33,618 bases of DNA. It comes from JAITWN01 sp964581365. GTDB lineage: Bacteria > Pseudomonadota > Gammaproteobacteria > SZUA-140. Below the pieces are notes generated by a model. It was not told where the DNA came from. It ran no database searches and was given only the letters and a program-made list of their open reading frames with translations. The stretch lies in the NCBI GenBank assembly GCA_964581365.1, contig CAZOOF010000020.1, positions 1 through 33,618 of the forward strand, in the 5' to 3' direction. Position numbers and translations under genes: made by a program. Below are positions 23,464 to 32,287 of the stretch, piece after piece; position 1 is the stretch's first letter, and the number at the start of each line of letters is the position of its first letter.

Positions 23464-24102
23464 ATGGACGAGCGGCGACCGTATCATGGCTATCGTGCGC
23501 ATCCCTGGCACGGGCTGGAGACTGGCAAGAATCCCCCGCGGCAGGTGACGGCGTTCATCGAAATCACGCCCTTCGATCTGGTGAAGTACGAGCTCGACAA
23601 GGACACCGGCTTCATGGCCGTGGACCGTCCGCAGGGCACCTCTTCACTGCCGCCCTCGCTGTACGGCTTCGTTCCGCGCACCTATTGCGGAACCGAGGTT
23701 GGCAAGCTGATGGAAGGCGCCGAGTACGGCGACCGCGATCCGCTGGATATCTGCGTGCTCAGCGAGCGGCCGATCTCGCGCGGCGACATCCTGCTGCACG
23801 TCAACGTGATCGGCGGACTGCCGATGCTCGATGGCGGCGAGGCGGATGACAAGATCATCGCCGTGCTGAGCAAGGACACGCTGTGGGCCGAAGTGCAGGA
23901 TATCGACGACATTCCGCGTCCGCTGGTCGATCGTCTGCGCCACTATTTCATGAGCTACAAGACGGTCATCGGCGCCAACCCCGAGACTTTCGTCGGCGAA
24001 CCGTACGGCCGCGCGCACGCCGAGAAGGTGATCCAGGCGGCGATGCAGGATTATCAGAACGTCTATGGCGGGAAGGTCGAGGAGTGCCCTCCCTGCGATT
24101 GA
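23464..24102 (+). CDS. ppa: Inorganic pyrophosphatase, family I
   Basis: A 212-aa soluble enzyme hydrolysing pyrophosphate to phosphate. The metal-binding motif GDRDPLDICVL (Asp90, Asp92, Asp95) and PLVDRLRHYFMSYK are diagnostic. It is longer than E. coli Ppa (about 175), mainly at the N-terminus (residues 1-25), in line with a related longer subgroup. ATG 23464 follows GAGGAGG with spacing nine. It has its own promoter and no overlapping neighbour. Confidence 0.95.
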   Translation: MDERRPYHGYRAHPWHGLETGKNPPRQVTAFIEITPFDLVKYELDKDTGFMAVDRPQGTSSLPPSLYGFVPRTYCGTEVGKLMEGAEYGDRDPLDICVLSERPISRGDILLHVNVIGGLPMLDGGEADDKIIAVLSKDTLWAEVQDIDDIPRPLVDRLRHYFMSYKTVIGANPETFVGEPYGRAHAEKVIQAAMQDYQNVYGGKVEECPPCD

Positions 24103-24116
24103 TGCGTAAGTGAAAG

Positions 24117-24143
24117 CCCGGAGCCGGATTGCCGCGCTCCGGG
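24117..24143 (+). terminator. Hairpin after ppa
   Basis: CCCGGAGC (24117-24124) pairs with GCTCCGGG (24136-24143) around an 11-nt loop, fourteen bases after the ppa stop. The following bases are TTCC, so it is a weak intrinsic terminator candidate. Confidence 0.45.
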
Positions 24144-24168
24144 TTCCGGTACCGCCGGGAATATGCTA

Positions 24169-24197
24169 GAAAGGGCGTTGTCATCTGACGCCCTTTC
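24169..24197. promoter_or_regulatory. 10-bp perfect inverted repeat before the FKBP gene
   Basis: GAAAGGGCGT (24169-24178) pairs exactly with ACGCCCTTTC (24188-24197) around a 9-nt loop, ending 37 bp before ATG 24235. It could be a second terminator for ppa or an operator/leader stem for the FKBP gene. Confidence 0.4.
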
Positions 24198-24234
24198 CCT
24201 CTCCAAACGATTACCTGCCAGACGAGGACCCGCC

Positions 24235-24699
24235 ATGATCATCAGCGACAATTGCGTAGTCTCCATTCATTACACTCTCACTGATGACGAAGGACGGGAA
24301 CTCGATTCCTCTTCGGGTCAGGACGCATTCTCATACCTGCACGGCGCGCGCAACATCATTCCCGGGCTGGAGCAGGCCCTCACCGGCAAGTCCGCCGGCG
24401 ACGAGCTGCGGGTGACTGTGCAGCCCAAGGATGCCTACGGCGAGGTCAACCCGGATCTGGTGCAGCAGGTGCCGCGTGAAGTATTCGCCGGCATCGACGA
24501 TCTGCAGCCGGGGATGCAGTTCCGCACCGGTGACGACGAACAGTCGCTCAACATCACGGTGACGGAAGTCAGCGATGAGCTGGTCACCATCGACGCCAAT
24601 CATCCGCTTGCCGGTCTGGTGCTGCATTTCGATGTGCGCGTGGAAGATGTGCGCGAGGCCGGCGAGGAAGAGATCGCGCACGGTCACGTCCACTCCTGA
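24235..24699 (+). CDS. FKBP-type peptidyl-prolyl isomerase, SlyD-like
   Basis: A 154-aa protein. The FKBP part is residues 1-70 and 130-154 with DSSSGQDAFSYLHGARNIIPG, and the inserted chaperone flap is at about 75-125. The C-terminal tail is short and has only three His (IAHGHVHS), not the long His/Cys metal-binding tail of E. coli SlyD, so nickel storage is unlikely. The cytosolic role is folding assistance by proline isomerisation. Start ATG 24235 after GAGGA. Confidence 0.92.
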   Translation: MIISDNCVVSIHYTLTDDEGRELDSSSGQDAFSYLHGARNIIPGLEQALTGKSAGDELRVTVQPKDAYGEVNPDLVQQVPREVFAGIDDLQPGMQFRTGDDEQSLNITVTEVSDELVTIDANHPLAGLVLHFDVRVEDVREAGEEEIAHGHVHS

Positions 24700-24736
24700 G
24701 CTTTGCCCGCCGGCCGGATCGGCCGGACCCTGAGCG

Positions 24737-25102
24737 ATGCTGGCGGCGCGCGGGGCGGATGCGGTTCTGGTCGTTCACCTGCTGTTCATCGTCTTCGTGG
24801 TCGCGGGTGGATTGCTGGTGCTGGTCCGGCCGCGCATTGCGCTCCTGCATCTACCCGCGGCAGCGTGGGGTGTGCTGGTCGAGTGGATGGGCTGGCCCTG
24901 CCCGCTGACGCCGCTGGAACAGGCGCTGCGCCGGACCGCCGGCCAGGAGGGCTACGAAGGCGGTTTCATCGAGCACTATCTCTGGCCGCTGATCTACCCG
25001 GAAGGGCTGACCCGTGAACTGCAGCTGGTTTTCGGTCTGCTGGTGCTGGTAATCAATGTCACGATATATGGCGCCGTCCTGGCGCGTCGCAGTCGTCGCT
25101 GA
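24737..25102 (+). CDS. DUF2784 membrane protein
   Basis: A 121-aa protein with about three to four hydrophobic segments. The segment VLVEWMGWPCPLTPLEQALR with its conserved Trp-Pro-Cys-Pro and Glu, and the end HYLWPLIYPEGLTRELQ, mark DUF2784. Function is unknown. It follows the FKBP gene by 37 bp and precedes rlmJ by 15 bp, suggesting one transcript. Confidence 0.88.
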   Translation: MLAARGADAVLVVHLLFIVFVVAGGLLVLVRPRIALLHLPAAAWGVLVEWMGWPCPLTPLEQALRRTAGQEGYEGGFIEHYLWPLIYPEGLTRELQLVFGLLVLVINVTIYGAVLARRSRR

Positions 25103-25117
25103 GCCGGGGATGATGTC

Positions 25118-25960
25118 ATGTTGAGTTATCGTCATGCCTTTCACGCCGGCAATTTTGCCGACGTGCTCAAGCATCTGGTCATCGACCGGATCCTCGCCCA
25201 TCTGGTGGCCAAGCCGAAGCCGTTTTTCTGTCTCGACACGCACGCGGGAGCGGGCGTCTACGAGCTTGCTTCTCCCCAGGCGCGCAAAAACCGAGAATAC
25301 GAGCGCGGTATCGGACTGCTGTGGGAAAGAACCGACCTGCCCGAGCCGGTGGCGGCGTATATGGCCGCGGTACGGCGCCTGAACGCGAACGGTGAGCTGC
25401 GGCGCTATCCGGGCTCGCCGTTCTTCGAACGGCTCTGGCTGCGGCACGGCGACCGCCTGATGCTGTACGAGCTCCATCCGGCCGATGCTGCCGCGCTGCT
25501 CGCCTTCGCCGGTGACGATCATCGCATCCGGGTCAAGCGTGAAGATGGCTTCGCCGGCTGCGTAGCCGAGCTGCCGCCGCGGGAACGGCGCGGGCTCATC
25601 GTCATGGACCCTTCCTACGAGATCAAGACCGACTATCGCCTCGCGACCCAGACGCTGCAGCGCGCCTGGCGCCGTTTCCCGACCGGAACCTTCGCGCTCT
25701 GGTATCCGGTGATCGAGCGCCGGCGCGTCAACACGATGGAGACGGTGCTGCGCGCCAGCGGCATTCCGCGCATCCATCTCTTCGAACTCGGCGTGAAGCG
25801 AGACGATGCCGGCGGCATGACCGGCAGCGGTATGGTGGTCGTCAACCCGCCCTGGACCCTGGAATCATCCATGGCCGAGGCGCTGCCCTGGCTGGCCGAT
25901 GTGCTGGGAGTCGATCGAGAGGGTTATCATCGTCACTATCAGCTGAGCGGCGAAGCCTAG
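25118..25960 (+). CDS. rlmJ: 23S rRNA (adenine(2030)-N6)-methyltransferase
   Basis: A 280-aa SAM-dependent methyltransferase acting on 23S rRNA A2030. MLSYRHAFHAGNFADVLKH is the family N-terminus, LDTHAGAGVYEL holds the SAM-binding loop, and MDPSYE (Asp163) replaces the usual DPPY with a Ser at the second Pro. All other landmarks are standard. ATG 25118 fits the alignment. Confidence 0.95.
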   Translation: MLSYRHAFHAGNFADVLKHLVIDRILAHLVAKPKPFFCLDTHAGAGVYELASPQARKNREYERGIGLLWERTDLPEPVAAYMAAVRRLNANGELRRYPGSPFFERLWLRHGDRLMLYELHPADAAALLAFAGDDHRIRVKREDGFAGCVAELPPRERRGLIVMDPSYEIKTDYRLATQTLQRAWRRFPTGTFALWYPVIERRRVNTMETVLRASGIPRIHLFELGVKRDDAGGMTGSGMVVVNPPWTLESSMAEALPWLADVLGVDREGYHRHYQLSGEA

Positions 25961-26076
25961 GACGCCGTGCCGGCGCGGGAACGTTCCGGGCGGCCGCCTG
26001 TCAGATCAGGAAGGTGCAACAGGGCGATCAACGGGGTCCGGAGACCTCGTCCATGCCCGGCGGGAGGGGCCGCGCA

Positions 26077-27294
26077 ATGTCAGGATTCAGATTTCTTTTG
26101 CGATCCACCGCTTTGATCGTTATCTCTTTTCTTCTGCTCTCTCCGGTGCGCGCTGCGGAGTCCGAGCCGGCCTTCTCCCATGCCGAGATCGACCAGATGC
26201 TGGCGCCGATCGCGCTCTATCCCGATGTGCTCCTGTCGCAGATCCTGATGGCGGCTACCTATCCGCTCGAGGTGGTGCAGGCCGCCCGCTGGCGGCAGGC
26301 GAATCCGGATCTCGATGCCGAAGCGGCGCTTGCCGCGGCAGAAGCGGAGGACTGGGATCCCAGCGTCAAGGCGCTGGTCGCCTTTCCGCGCGTGCTCGAG
26401 CATATGGATGAGGATCTCGACTGGACCCAGCGCCTCGGCGAGGCCTTCCTGTTTCAGGAGGAGGTCGTCATGGCGCGGGTGCAGGAACTGCGTCGCCGCG
26501 CCTGGGACGCCGGTGCGCTGGCGTCACCGGAACAGGCGCGGGTGGTGCGCAGCGACAACATCATCATCATCGAGCCGCCGAGCGAGACGCTGATCTACGT
26601 CCCGTACTACGACCCGCGCCGCGTCTATGGGAGCTGGTGGTGGTCTTCGCACCCGCCGTACTACTGGGGGCCGCCGCGCGGCCTGCAGCTTGGCGTCGGT
26701 TTCGTCTGGAGCAGCGGGGTGCGGGTGCCTTCCGGGTGGATTTTCAGCACCGTGCACTGGCCGCGGCAGCAGGTTATCATCGTGCCACGGTACCGGCCGT
26801 ACCAGCGGCATTTCGGACCGCCGCAGCTTCACTACGATGGTTTCCGCGACGCGCGGGCATGGAGACACGATATGCGGCATCGCCGCGGACTGGTATATCG
26901 CCATGGTCACTGGCGCCCTCCGGCGCAGCCACCGCGCATTGGGGGGCCGCGTGAGCCGGCGGCGCCGCAGCGTCCCTCGATACTGCGCGGCACAGAGCGT
27001 TATACCGGCCCCAATGCCCACCAGTTCAGGCACTCCGATCCCGTCCTCGACAGCTCCGATCGCCAGGTGCCGATCAATCCCCGCGCCGGTGAGCGTTTCC
27101 GGCGGCCGCCGGTGCAGCAGGAGCCGCCGCGTCAATGGCGGCGACCGGATGATGCCCGTCCACCCACTTCCCAGCCGCGGCGGGAAAGCGGACCCCGGCG
27201 TTCCGATCCGCCTCGTGAGTCTTCGCGCGGCGGAGGATCATCCCGGGGCGACAGCGGCAGCGCGCCTCGACAGCGCGACAGCATCCTGCGGTGA
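26077..27294 (+). CDS. DUF3300 secreted protein with Arg/Pro-rich tail
   Basis: A 405-aa protein starting at ATG 26077 (GGGAGGGG upstream; an in-frame ATG 26014 adds 21 residues before the signal and is rejected). The Sec signal ends near VRA|AESE. Residues about 30-170 hold the DUF3300 domain (IDQMLAPIALYPDVLLSQIL; WRQANPDLDAEAAL), then a Trp/Tyr-rich stretch (SWWWSSHPPYYWGP). The last 120 residues are Arg/Pro/Ser/Gln-rich and probably disordered. Function is unknown. Its stop overlaps the start of the glutaminyl cyclase gene (GTGA). Confidence 0.85.
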   Translation: MSGFRFLLRSTALIVISFLLLSPVRAAESEPAFSHAEIDQMLAPIALYPDVLLSQILMAATYPLEVVQAARWRQANPDLDAEAALAAAEAEDWDPSVKALVAFPRVLEHMDEDLDWTQRLGEAFLFQEEVVMARVQELRRRAWDAGALASPEQARVVRSDNIIIIEPPSETLIYVPYYDPRRVYGSWWWSSHPPYYWGPPRGLQLGVGFVWSSGVRVPSGWIFSTVHWPRQQVIIVPRYRPYQRHFGPPQLHYDGFRDARAWRHDMRHRRGLVYRHGHWRPPAQPPRIGGPREPAAPQRPSILRGTERYTGPNAHQFRHSDPVLDSSDRQVPINPRAGERFRRPPVQQEPPRQWRRPDDARPPTSQPRRESGPRRSDPPRESSRGGGSSRGDSGSAPRQRDSILR

Positions 27295-28082
27295 ACGGTG
27301 TGCCCGGCTGGAAACAGGGCCTGCTGGCCCTGTTGCTGACAGTCTCGGCCCTGGCGCATGCGGCCGGGCCAGCGGCGCGCGCGCCGGTGCTTGGCTATGT
27401 GGTGGAGCGGGTCTATCCGCATGATCGCAACGCCTTCACCCAGGGCCTGATCTGGCTCGATGGCGTGCTCTACGAGAGCACCGGCCTCAACGGCGCCTCC
27501 TCGGTGCGCAAGGTGCAGCTGGAAACCGGCCGCGTCCTGGCCCGTCATGATCTGAACAACCGCTATTTCGGCGAGGGCCTGACCGCCTGGGGTTCGCAAC
27601 TGATTCAGCTTACTTATCGTTCCGGGCTGGGCTTCGTCTATGATCGCGCCACCCTGCGTCAGCGGCAGACTTTCCGTTATGCGGGCGAAGGCTGGGGACT
27701 CACTCATGACGGGCAACGCCTGATCATGAGCGACGGCACCGCAGTGCTGCGCTTCCTCGATCCGCTGACTTTTCGTCAGGTTTACGAGCTGCCGGTCCAC
27801 GATGGGGGGCAGCCGGTGCCCAAGCTCAACGAGCTGGAGTTCATCAAGGGCGAGATCTGGGCCAACGTCTGGGGCACCGATCGCATCGCCCGCATCGATC
27901 CGCAGAGCGGCAGGGTGACGGCGTGGGTCGATCTGACTGGACTGTTGTCGGCAGCGGATCGTACCGGGATGGTCGATGTGCTCAACGGCATAGCCTGGGA
28001 TGCGCAGCGGGACCGTATTTTCGTGACCGGCAAGCGCTGGCCGAAGCTGTACCAGATCCGGGTGAAGGAACAGCCGGGCTGA
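27291..28082 (+). CDS. Glutaminyl-peptide cyclotransferase (bacterial/plant type)
   Basis: A 263-aa secreted beta-propeller enzyme with a Sec signal ending near AHA|AG. Motifs are YPHDRNAFTQGLIW, GLNGASSVRKV, YFGEGLTAW, NELEFIKGEIWANVWGTDRIARIDP and NGIAWD, all typical of the PF05096 family. It converts N-terminal glutamine of exported proteins to pyroglutamate. Start GTG 27291 overlaps the previous stop; GTG 27300 is a possible alternative. The gene is convergent with the TPR gene, with only 3 bp between the stops. Confidence 0.92.
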   Translation: MNGVPGWKQGLLALLLTVSALAHAAGPAARAPVLGYVVERVYPHDRNAFTQGLIWLDGVLYESTGLNGASSVRKVQLETGRVLARHDLNNRYFGEGLTAWGSQLIQLTYRSGLGFVYDRATLRQRQTFRYAGEGWGLTHDGQRLIMSDGTAVLRFLDPLTFRQVYELPVHDGGQPVPKLNELEFIKGEIWANVWGTDRIARIDPQSGRVTAWVDLTGLLSAADRTGMVDVLNGIAWDAQRDRIFVTGKRWPKLYQIRVKEQPG

Positions 28083-28085
28083 GCG

Positions 28086-29312
28086 TCAGCCGCGCTGTTC
28101 GGAAAGACGGGTCAGCCAGTAGCGAGCGTGCTTCTGATATTCGCGGTCCTTGCTGGCCGCTTCCAGTGAGCTGCGGGCGATATCATTCTCGCCGCTGTTA
28201 TAGGCGCTGATGCCGAGCAGCAGATGGACCTGCGCTACGTTCTCCTCCACGCCCTTGGACAGAGCAGCCCGGAAATGACGGACCGCTTCCTCCCAGCGTT
28301 CATCTTCGTAGAACAGCTTGGCGAGCAGCAGATCCGATTCCCCTTCCTTCGACAGTTCCGCGGCGCGGGCGATCGCGTCCTTCGCCTTGTCGCGCTCCCT
28401 GGCCAGCAGCCATAGCCGGCCATTCAGCGAAATCCGGTCTTCGTTCGCCTCCAGCGTGCCATCGCTCAGCCATTCGCTTAGCAGGCGCGCCGCTTTCTCG
28501 GGGATGCCCACATTGGCATGCATGCCAACGAGCCGTTCGAGCTCGTCGCCCTCGATCAGATCCAGCCGGTAGGCGAGCATCAAGGTCGCCAGGGACTCAT
28601 GCTCGCGACCCTGTTCGTACATCGCGTAGCTGAGGAACTGCCAGTAGTTGAAGTTGTCCGGATATTGAGCGACGACCTCACGCAACAGCTTCTCGGCCTT
28701 TTGCCACTGCTGCTGTGCGCGGTAGACCGCGAGCAGGATCTGATACCAGCTTTCCTCGGGTTCCTTCGCCAGGGAGATCGCCTGCAGCGCATGGCGTTCG
28801 GCGGTTGCATAGTCCTTGAGTTCGTAATGGACGTAGGCGGCGACCGCGAGGAAGGCCGGTTCGGGCTGCTGTCCCGAGGCCAGCACGCGCTCGATGAGAG
28901 TGCGCGCTTTGGCGAAATCACGCGTCTCCATGTACATCTGCGCCAGCGCCATGCGGATGCCGCCGGTGACTTCCGCGGGCAGGGACTCGAAGGACAGCGC
29001 CTCCTCGAAAGCGGCTGAAGCCTCGCGATACTGGCCGCTGCTGGCGTGCGCATAGCCGAGAAGCTGCGCCAGCACCGCCTTCTCATAGTTGTTGAGATTG
29101 CCACGCTTGCGCAGCGGTTCCAGCTTGCGAATCGCCTCTGCATGCTGGTCCGCCTGCATCAGTTCGTTGATCTCCTGCGCCTGACGGTGCAGTTCGGGGG
29201 ACATGCCCTGCTGCGCCGCCGCGGTCAGCGGAACTGACAGCGCCAGCGCCAGCACGCAGGCAGCGCAATGATGCAGTATCGGTCTCATTCGGGGGCGTCT
29301 GTCACTCGACAT
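28086..29312 (-). CDS. Periplasmic TPR protein of the TonB2-type operon
   Basis: A 408-aa protein of tandem helical repeats with a Sec signal (MRPILHHCAACVLALALSVP, cleavage near TAAA|QQ). Start ATG 29312 overlaps the tonB stop as TGATG; the in-frame ATG 29288 gives a shorter signal region and remains possible. Repeat units recur through residues about 60-400 (for example QYREASAAFEEALSFE, DYATAERHALQAISLA, QWQKAEKLLREVVAQYP). Vibrio-type TonB2 operons end with a similar TPR gene that aids the complex; that is the likely job. Repeats bind proteins; the partner is unknown. Confidence 0.87.
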   Translation of the reverse strand: MSSDRRPRMRPILHHCAACVLALALSVPLTAAAQQGMSPELHRQAQEINELMQADQHAEAIRKLEPLRKRGNLNNYEKAVLAQLLGYAHASSGQYREASAAFEEALSFESLPAEVTGGIRMALAQMYMETRDFAKARTLIERVLASGQQPEPAFLAVAAYVHYELKDYATAERHALQAISLAKEPEESWYQILLAVYRAQQQWQKAEKLLREVVAQYPDNFNYWQFLSYAMYEQGREHESLATLMLAYRLDLIEGDELERLVGMHANVGIPEKAARLLSEWLSDGTLEANEDRISLNGRLWLLARERDKAKDAIARAAELSKEGESDLLLAKLFYEDERWEEAVRHFRAALSKGVEENVAQVHLLLGISAYNSGENDIARSSLEAASKDREYQKHARYWLTRLSEQRG

Positions 29313-29953
29313 CAGTTCAGCTCGAATTCGATGCGCTGGCGGGCGATGACTTCGATCGGCTGGCCGCCCTGGCGCTTGGGTTCGAAACGCCAGTGGGAAA
29401 TGCTGTTGAGCGCGGCGCGATCGAATACGCCCTGCGGTTCGGCGTTGATCACTTTCGCGTTGCGCACCCGTCCATCGGTGTCGACCGTGAACTCCACATC
29501 CACGTAACCCTGGAGGCGCCGCATGCGCGCATGCGCAGGATATTCCGGCGGGATGCGCACCAGCGCGACCAGATCGCCGGCATTGATCCATTGCGGTGCT
29601 CCCATCTCGCCCAGGTACGGCCCCCCGAGATCGGGAGTGGGGGAGAGCTTCATCGGCGGCACTGGCGCGATAGGCGCCAGCTCCGTCGGCGTCTGCACGG
29701 CGAGCTTCTCGATCTTCGGCGGCTCGGGCTCTTCCGGCTTGGGCGGCGGCGGCTTGCGCGCGCGCTGGGTGTCGATCCGTTCTTCCTGCTGACGGACGTA
29801 GTCGATCACGGGCAGCTCGTGCAGGCTGAGACTGTCGCGCTTATCCCCTGAGATCATCATCTGCATCATGAAGAACAGCAGCACGTTCACCAGCACTGCG
29901 ATGAGCAGCGCCGGAGCATAGCGGGGGAGAGACCCTTTGAGGGCGTCGTTCAT
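29312..29953 (-). CDS. tonB: TonB2-type energy transducer
   Basis: A 213-aa protein with one N-terminal membrane segment (ALLIAVLVNVLLFFMMQMMI), a Pro/Lys-rich stretch (KPPPPKPEEPEPPKIEK) and a C-terminal TonB domain (IPPEYPAHARMRRLQGYVDV; the end HWRFEP). It carries energy from the ExbBD motor across the periplasm to outer-membrane receptors. Length and domain match TonB2, shorter than classic TonB. The start overlaps the ExbD stop (TGATG). Confidence 0.92.
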   Translation of the reverse strand: MNDALKGSLPRYAPALLIAVLVNVLLFFMMQMMISGDKRDSLSLHELPVIDYVRQQEERIDTQRARKPPPPKPEEPEPPKIEKLAVQTPTELAPIAPVPPMKLSPTPDLGGPYLGEMGAPQWINAGDLVALVRIPPEYPAHARMRRLQGYVDVEFTVDTDGRVRNAKVINAEPQGVFDRAALNSISHWRFEPKRQGGQPIEVIARQRIEFELN

Positions 29954-30366
29954 CAGGACCCCTGATCGCGGGTCGCTACGGCGACATTGGCCGCGCCGGC
30001 GAGGCGCGCCTGGTCGACCACCTGGACCACCAGGCCGGTGCGCGAATCTTCATCCGCCAGGACGACCACCGAGCCTTCGGGGTGCTCCGCGCGCAGGCGG
30101 GCGACGTGACTGCGCACCACGCGCGGATCGACCTTCTGCTTGTCGATCCAGACTTCGCCGTCACGGGTGACCGAAATCATGATGTTGGCGCGCTCCTGCG
30201 GAACGGCGCTCTTCGCGTTGGGACGGTTGACGTCGATGCCGGACTCCTTCACGAACGACGCGGTCACGATGAAGAAGATCAGGATGATGAAGATCATATC
30301 GATCAACGGCGTCATGTTGATCTCGGGGGAATCCTCACGTTGATGCGAATGTGCCGGTCTACTCAT
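29953..30366 (-). CDS. exbD: ExbD2 biopolymer transport protein
   Basis: A 137-aa protein with a single membrane segment, NMTPLIDMIFIILIFFIVTA, whose Asp (in PLIDMIF) is the proton-path residue. The periplasmic domain ends with VVDQARLAGAANVAVATRD. It forms the proton-driven motor with ExbB. It overlaps the ExbB2 gene by 8 bp and tonB by one base. Confidence 0.93.
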   Translation of the reverse strand: MSRPAHSHQREDSPEINMTPLIDMIFIILIFFIVTASFVKESGIDVNRPNAKSAVPQERANIMISVTRDGEVWIDKQKVDPRVVRSHVARLRAEHPEGSVVVLADEDSRTGLVVQVVDQARLAGAANVAVATRDQGS

Positions 30367-30901
30367 CGTCGTCCACCTCGTCGGATTCCTCGGTGCTGGA
30401 AAGATCGGCCTCGAGCCGGTGCTGCGCGGCGATGATGCGTCCTTCCAGACTGGAACTGAAGTAAATCCCCGAAAGCGCCGTCACCAGGCCGGCGAGCGTC
30501 GTCAGCAGGGCTTCGGAGATGCCCGCCGCCATGCCGCGCGGATTGCCGCTGCCGAACAGGGTGAGGGCGTCGAAGGTCTTGATCATTCCGACCACCGTGC
30601 CGAACAGGCCGAGCAGCGGCAGGATCGCGGTCATGGTGGCGATCGTCGGCAGGGAACGCCGCAGCCGGGCGCCGAAATCCATCAGCATGCCCTGGCGTAT
30701 CCACTCCCGCGCTGCGGGAGTTTCGCCATTGAGGCTGCGCCACTGGCTGACCAGCTGCGCGTGATGCTTGTCGGCGCCGAAGAGCACGAACCAGTAGCGC
30801 TCGACGATCAGGGTCCACATCACCGAGGAGACGACGAGGATGATCCAGACGACATACCCGCCGCGCTCGAAGAACTCCAGCCATTGCTCGACGGGTGTCA
30901 T
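30359..30901 (-). CDS. exbB: ExbB2 proton-channel protein
   Basis: A 180-aa protein of the MotA/TolQ/ExbB family with three membrane segments. The segment LLGLFGTVVGMIKTFDALTLFG and GISEALLTTLAGLVTALSGIYF are diagnostic. A shorter second ExbB (the usual partner of ExbD in TonB2 operons), it lies 6 bp after the TtpC-like gene. The Glu-rich end EESDEVDDDE is unusual but common in this subtype. Confidence 0.93.
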   Translation of the reverse strand: MTPVEQWLEFFERGGYVVWIILVVSSVMWTLIVERYWFVLFGADKHHAQLVSQWRSLNGETPAAREWIRQGMLMDFGARLRRSLPTIATMTAILPLLGLFGTVVGMIKTFDALTLFGSGNPRGMAAGISEALLTTLAGLVTALSGIYFSSSLEGRIIAAQHRLEADLSSTEESDEVDDDE

Positions 30902-30907
30902 CGGTGA

Positions 30908-32287
30908 TCAGTGTTCCTTGCCGCTCGCCGCCATCAGCCGGGTGCTGTGATGTTCGAGCACCTCGACCAGCCGGTTGGCGCGGCCGGTGAGGAAGCTGTG
31001 CGCGAGCAGCGCCGGGATCGCCACGATCAGACCCAGCTCGGTGGTCACCAGCGCTTCGGAAATACCGCCCGACATGATGCGCGGATCGCCGGAGCCGAAC
31101 AGGGTGATCGACTGGAAGGTCTCGATCATGCCGGTGACGGTGCCGAGCAGGCCGAGCAGCGGCGCGACCGCGGCGAAAATGCCCAGCGTACGCAGTCCCT
31201 TGTGCATGACGACCGCTTCCTCGCCGACCTTCTCATGCAGACGTGCCGACAGCGACTTGGACGACAGCTCGGCGGCCTGCTGGGCTGCGATGTGCAGACG
31301 CCCGAGCGGGTTGTCCGAACGCTGTTCTTCCGATGTCGCCTGAGCCGCCATCTGGCGCCGCAGGCGGGCGAGGGCGGCGAGACGATACGCCACGATCACC
31401 AGCGCGATGACGCCGATGAGAATGATGATATAGCCGATCACGCCGCCCGCCTCGATATGCTCGGCGAGTCCGGGCGAGTGCACGATCAGCGACAGGATGG
31501 CGCCGCGCGAAGGATCGACCGGGAACACCTGATAGCCCTGGCTTGCGGCCTCGAGCTCGGCGACCAGACTGGTGAAGCGTGCCGGCGGCTGACGGCTGAG
31601 TTCCACCAGCTTGACCGTTTCGGGCAGATAACGCAGAAAGCGCCCGTCGGCGACGGCATTGAAGACACCGACGCGGGTCACGGTCTTTTCGGTTTCCTCA
31701 CCTTGGGCGGTGATCACCGGGGCATTGAAGCGCACCACCTTGCCGTTCTGCGCCGTCGCTTCCAGCATGGTCAGCCACAGCGCTTCCATATCTTCGATGG
31801 TGAGCGCATGAGGCCGGTTCGCTACTTCGTTCAGACGTTCAGGCCAGTCCGTGAACTGCACGCTGAGCATGGTGTTCTTGATGCTGGCCTGAGCCTCGAG
31901 CGCCGACTGGCGGGCAATGCTGAACACATCGGTGAGTTCGCCCGAGCGCGCTTCGAGATCCTGTTCCAGCTCCGCGAGACGGACTTCGTTGCGCTCGAAC
32001 TGCGCCCGCAGTTCGTCGGCCCGCTTCTCCTGCCGCTGTTCCTCGGCGCGGGCTTCGCGCAGCAGCGTCTGCTGTTCGTTGCGGGCGCGCAGGAAGCGCT
32101 GTTCGCGTTCCTGATTGATCAGCCGCTCGGTGCCGCGCGATTGCCGCACCTCGTTGAGGAGCTGGTCGAGATCGATCGTCTGCGCTGCCGGTGCAGTGGG
32201 GGGCGCCTCGGCGGCGAACACCGCTCCGCTGGTGAGCAGCAGGCCGGCCATCAACGCCGGCAGCAGATGGTGGAGTCTGTTCTTCAT
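30908..32287 (-). CDS. ttpC: TtpC-like long ExbB/TolQ proton-channel protein
   Basis: A 459-aa protein. A Sec signal (residues 1-25) is followed by a long coiled coil (about 55-135, with QEREQRFLRARNEQQTLLRE and EEQRQEKRADELRAQFERNE), a periplasmic domain, one membrane segment near 275-295 and a C-terminal ExbB/TolQ domain (LLGLLGTVTGMIETFQSITLFG). This size and architecture match TtpC, required for TonB2 function in Vibrio. The start ATG 32287 overlaps the DUF3450 stop (ATGA). Contact with ExbB2/ExbD2/TonB2 is known for the family. Confidence 0.92.
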   Translation of the reverse strand: MKNRLHHLLPALMAGLLLTSGAVFAAEAPPTAPAAQTIDLDQLLNEVRQSRGTERLINQEREQRFLRARNEQQTLLREARAEEQRQEKRADELRAQFERNEVRLAELEQDLEARSGELTDVFSIARQSALEAQASIKNTMLSVQFTDWPERLNEVANRPHALTIEDMEALWLTMLEATAQNGKVVRFNAPVITAQGEETEKTVTRVGVFNAVADGRFLRYLPETVKLVELSRQPPARFTSLVAELEAASQGYQVFPVDPSRGAILSLIVHSPGLAEHIEAGGVIGYIIILIGVIALVIVAYRLAALARLRRQMAAQATSEEQRSDNPLGRLHIAAQQAAELSSKSLSARLHEKVGEEAVVMHKGLRTLGIFAAVAPLLGLLGTVTGMIETFQSITLFGSGDPRIMSGGISEALVTTELGLIVAIPALLAHSFLTGRANRLVEVLEHHSTRLMAASGKEH

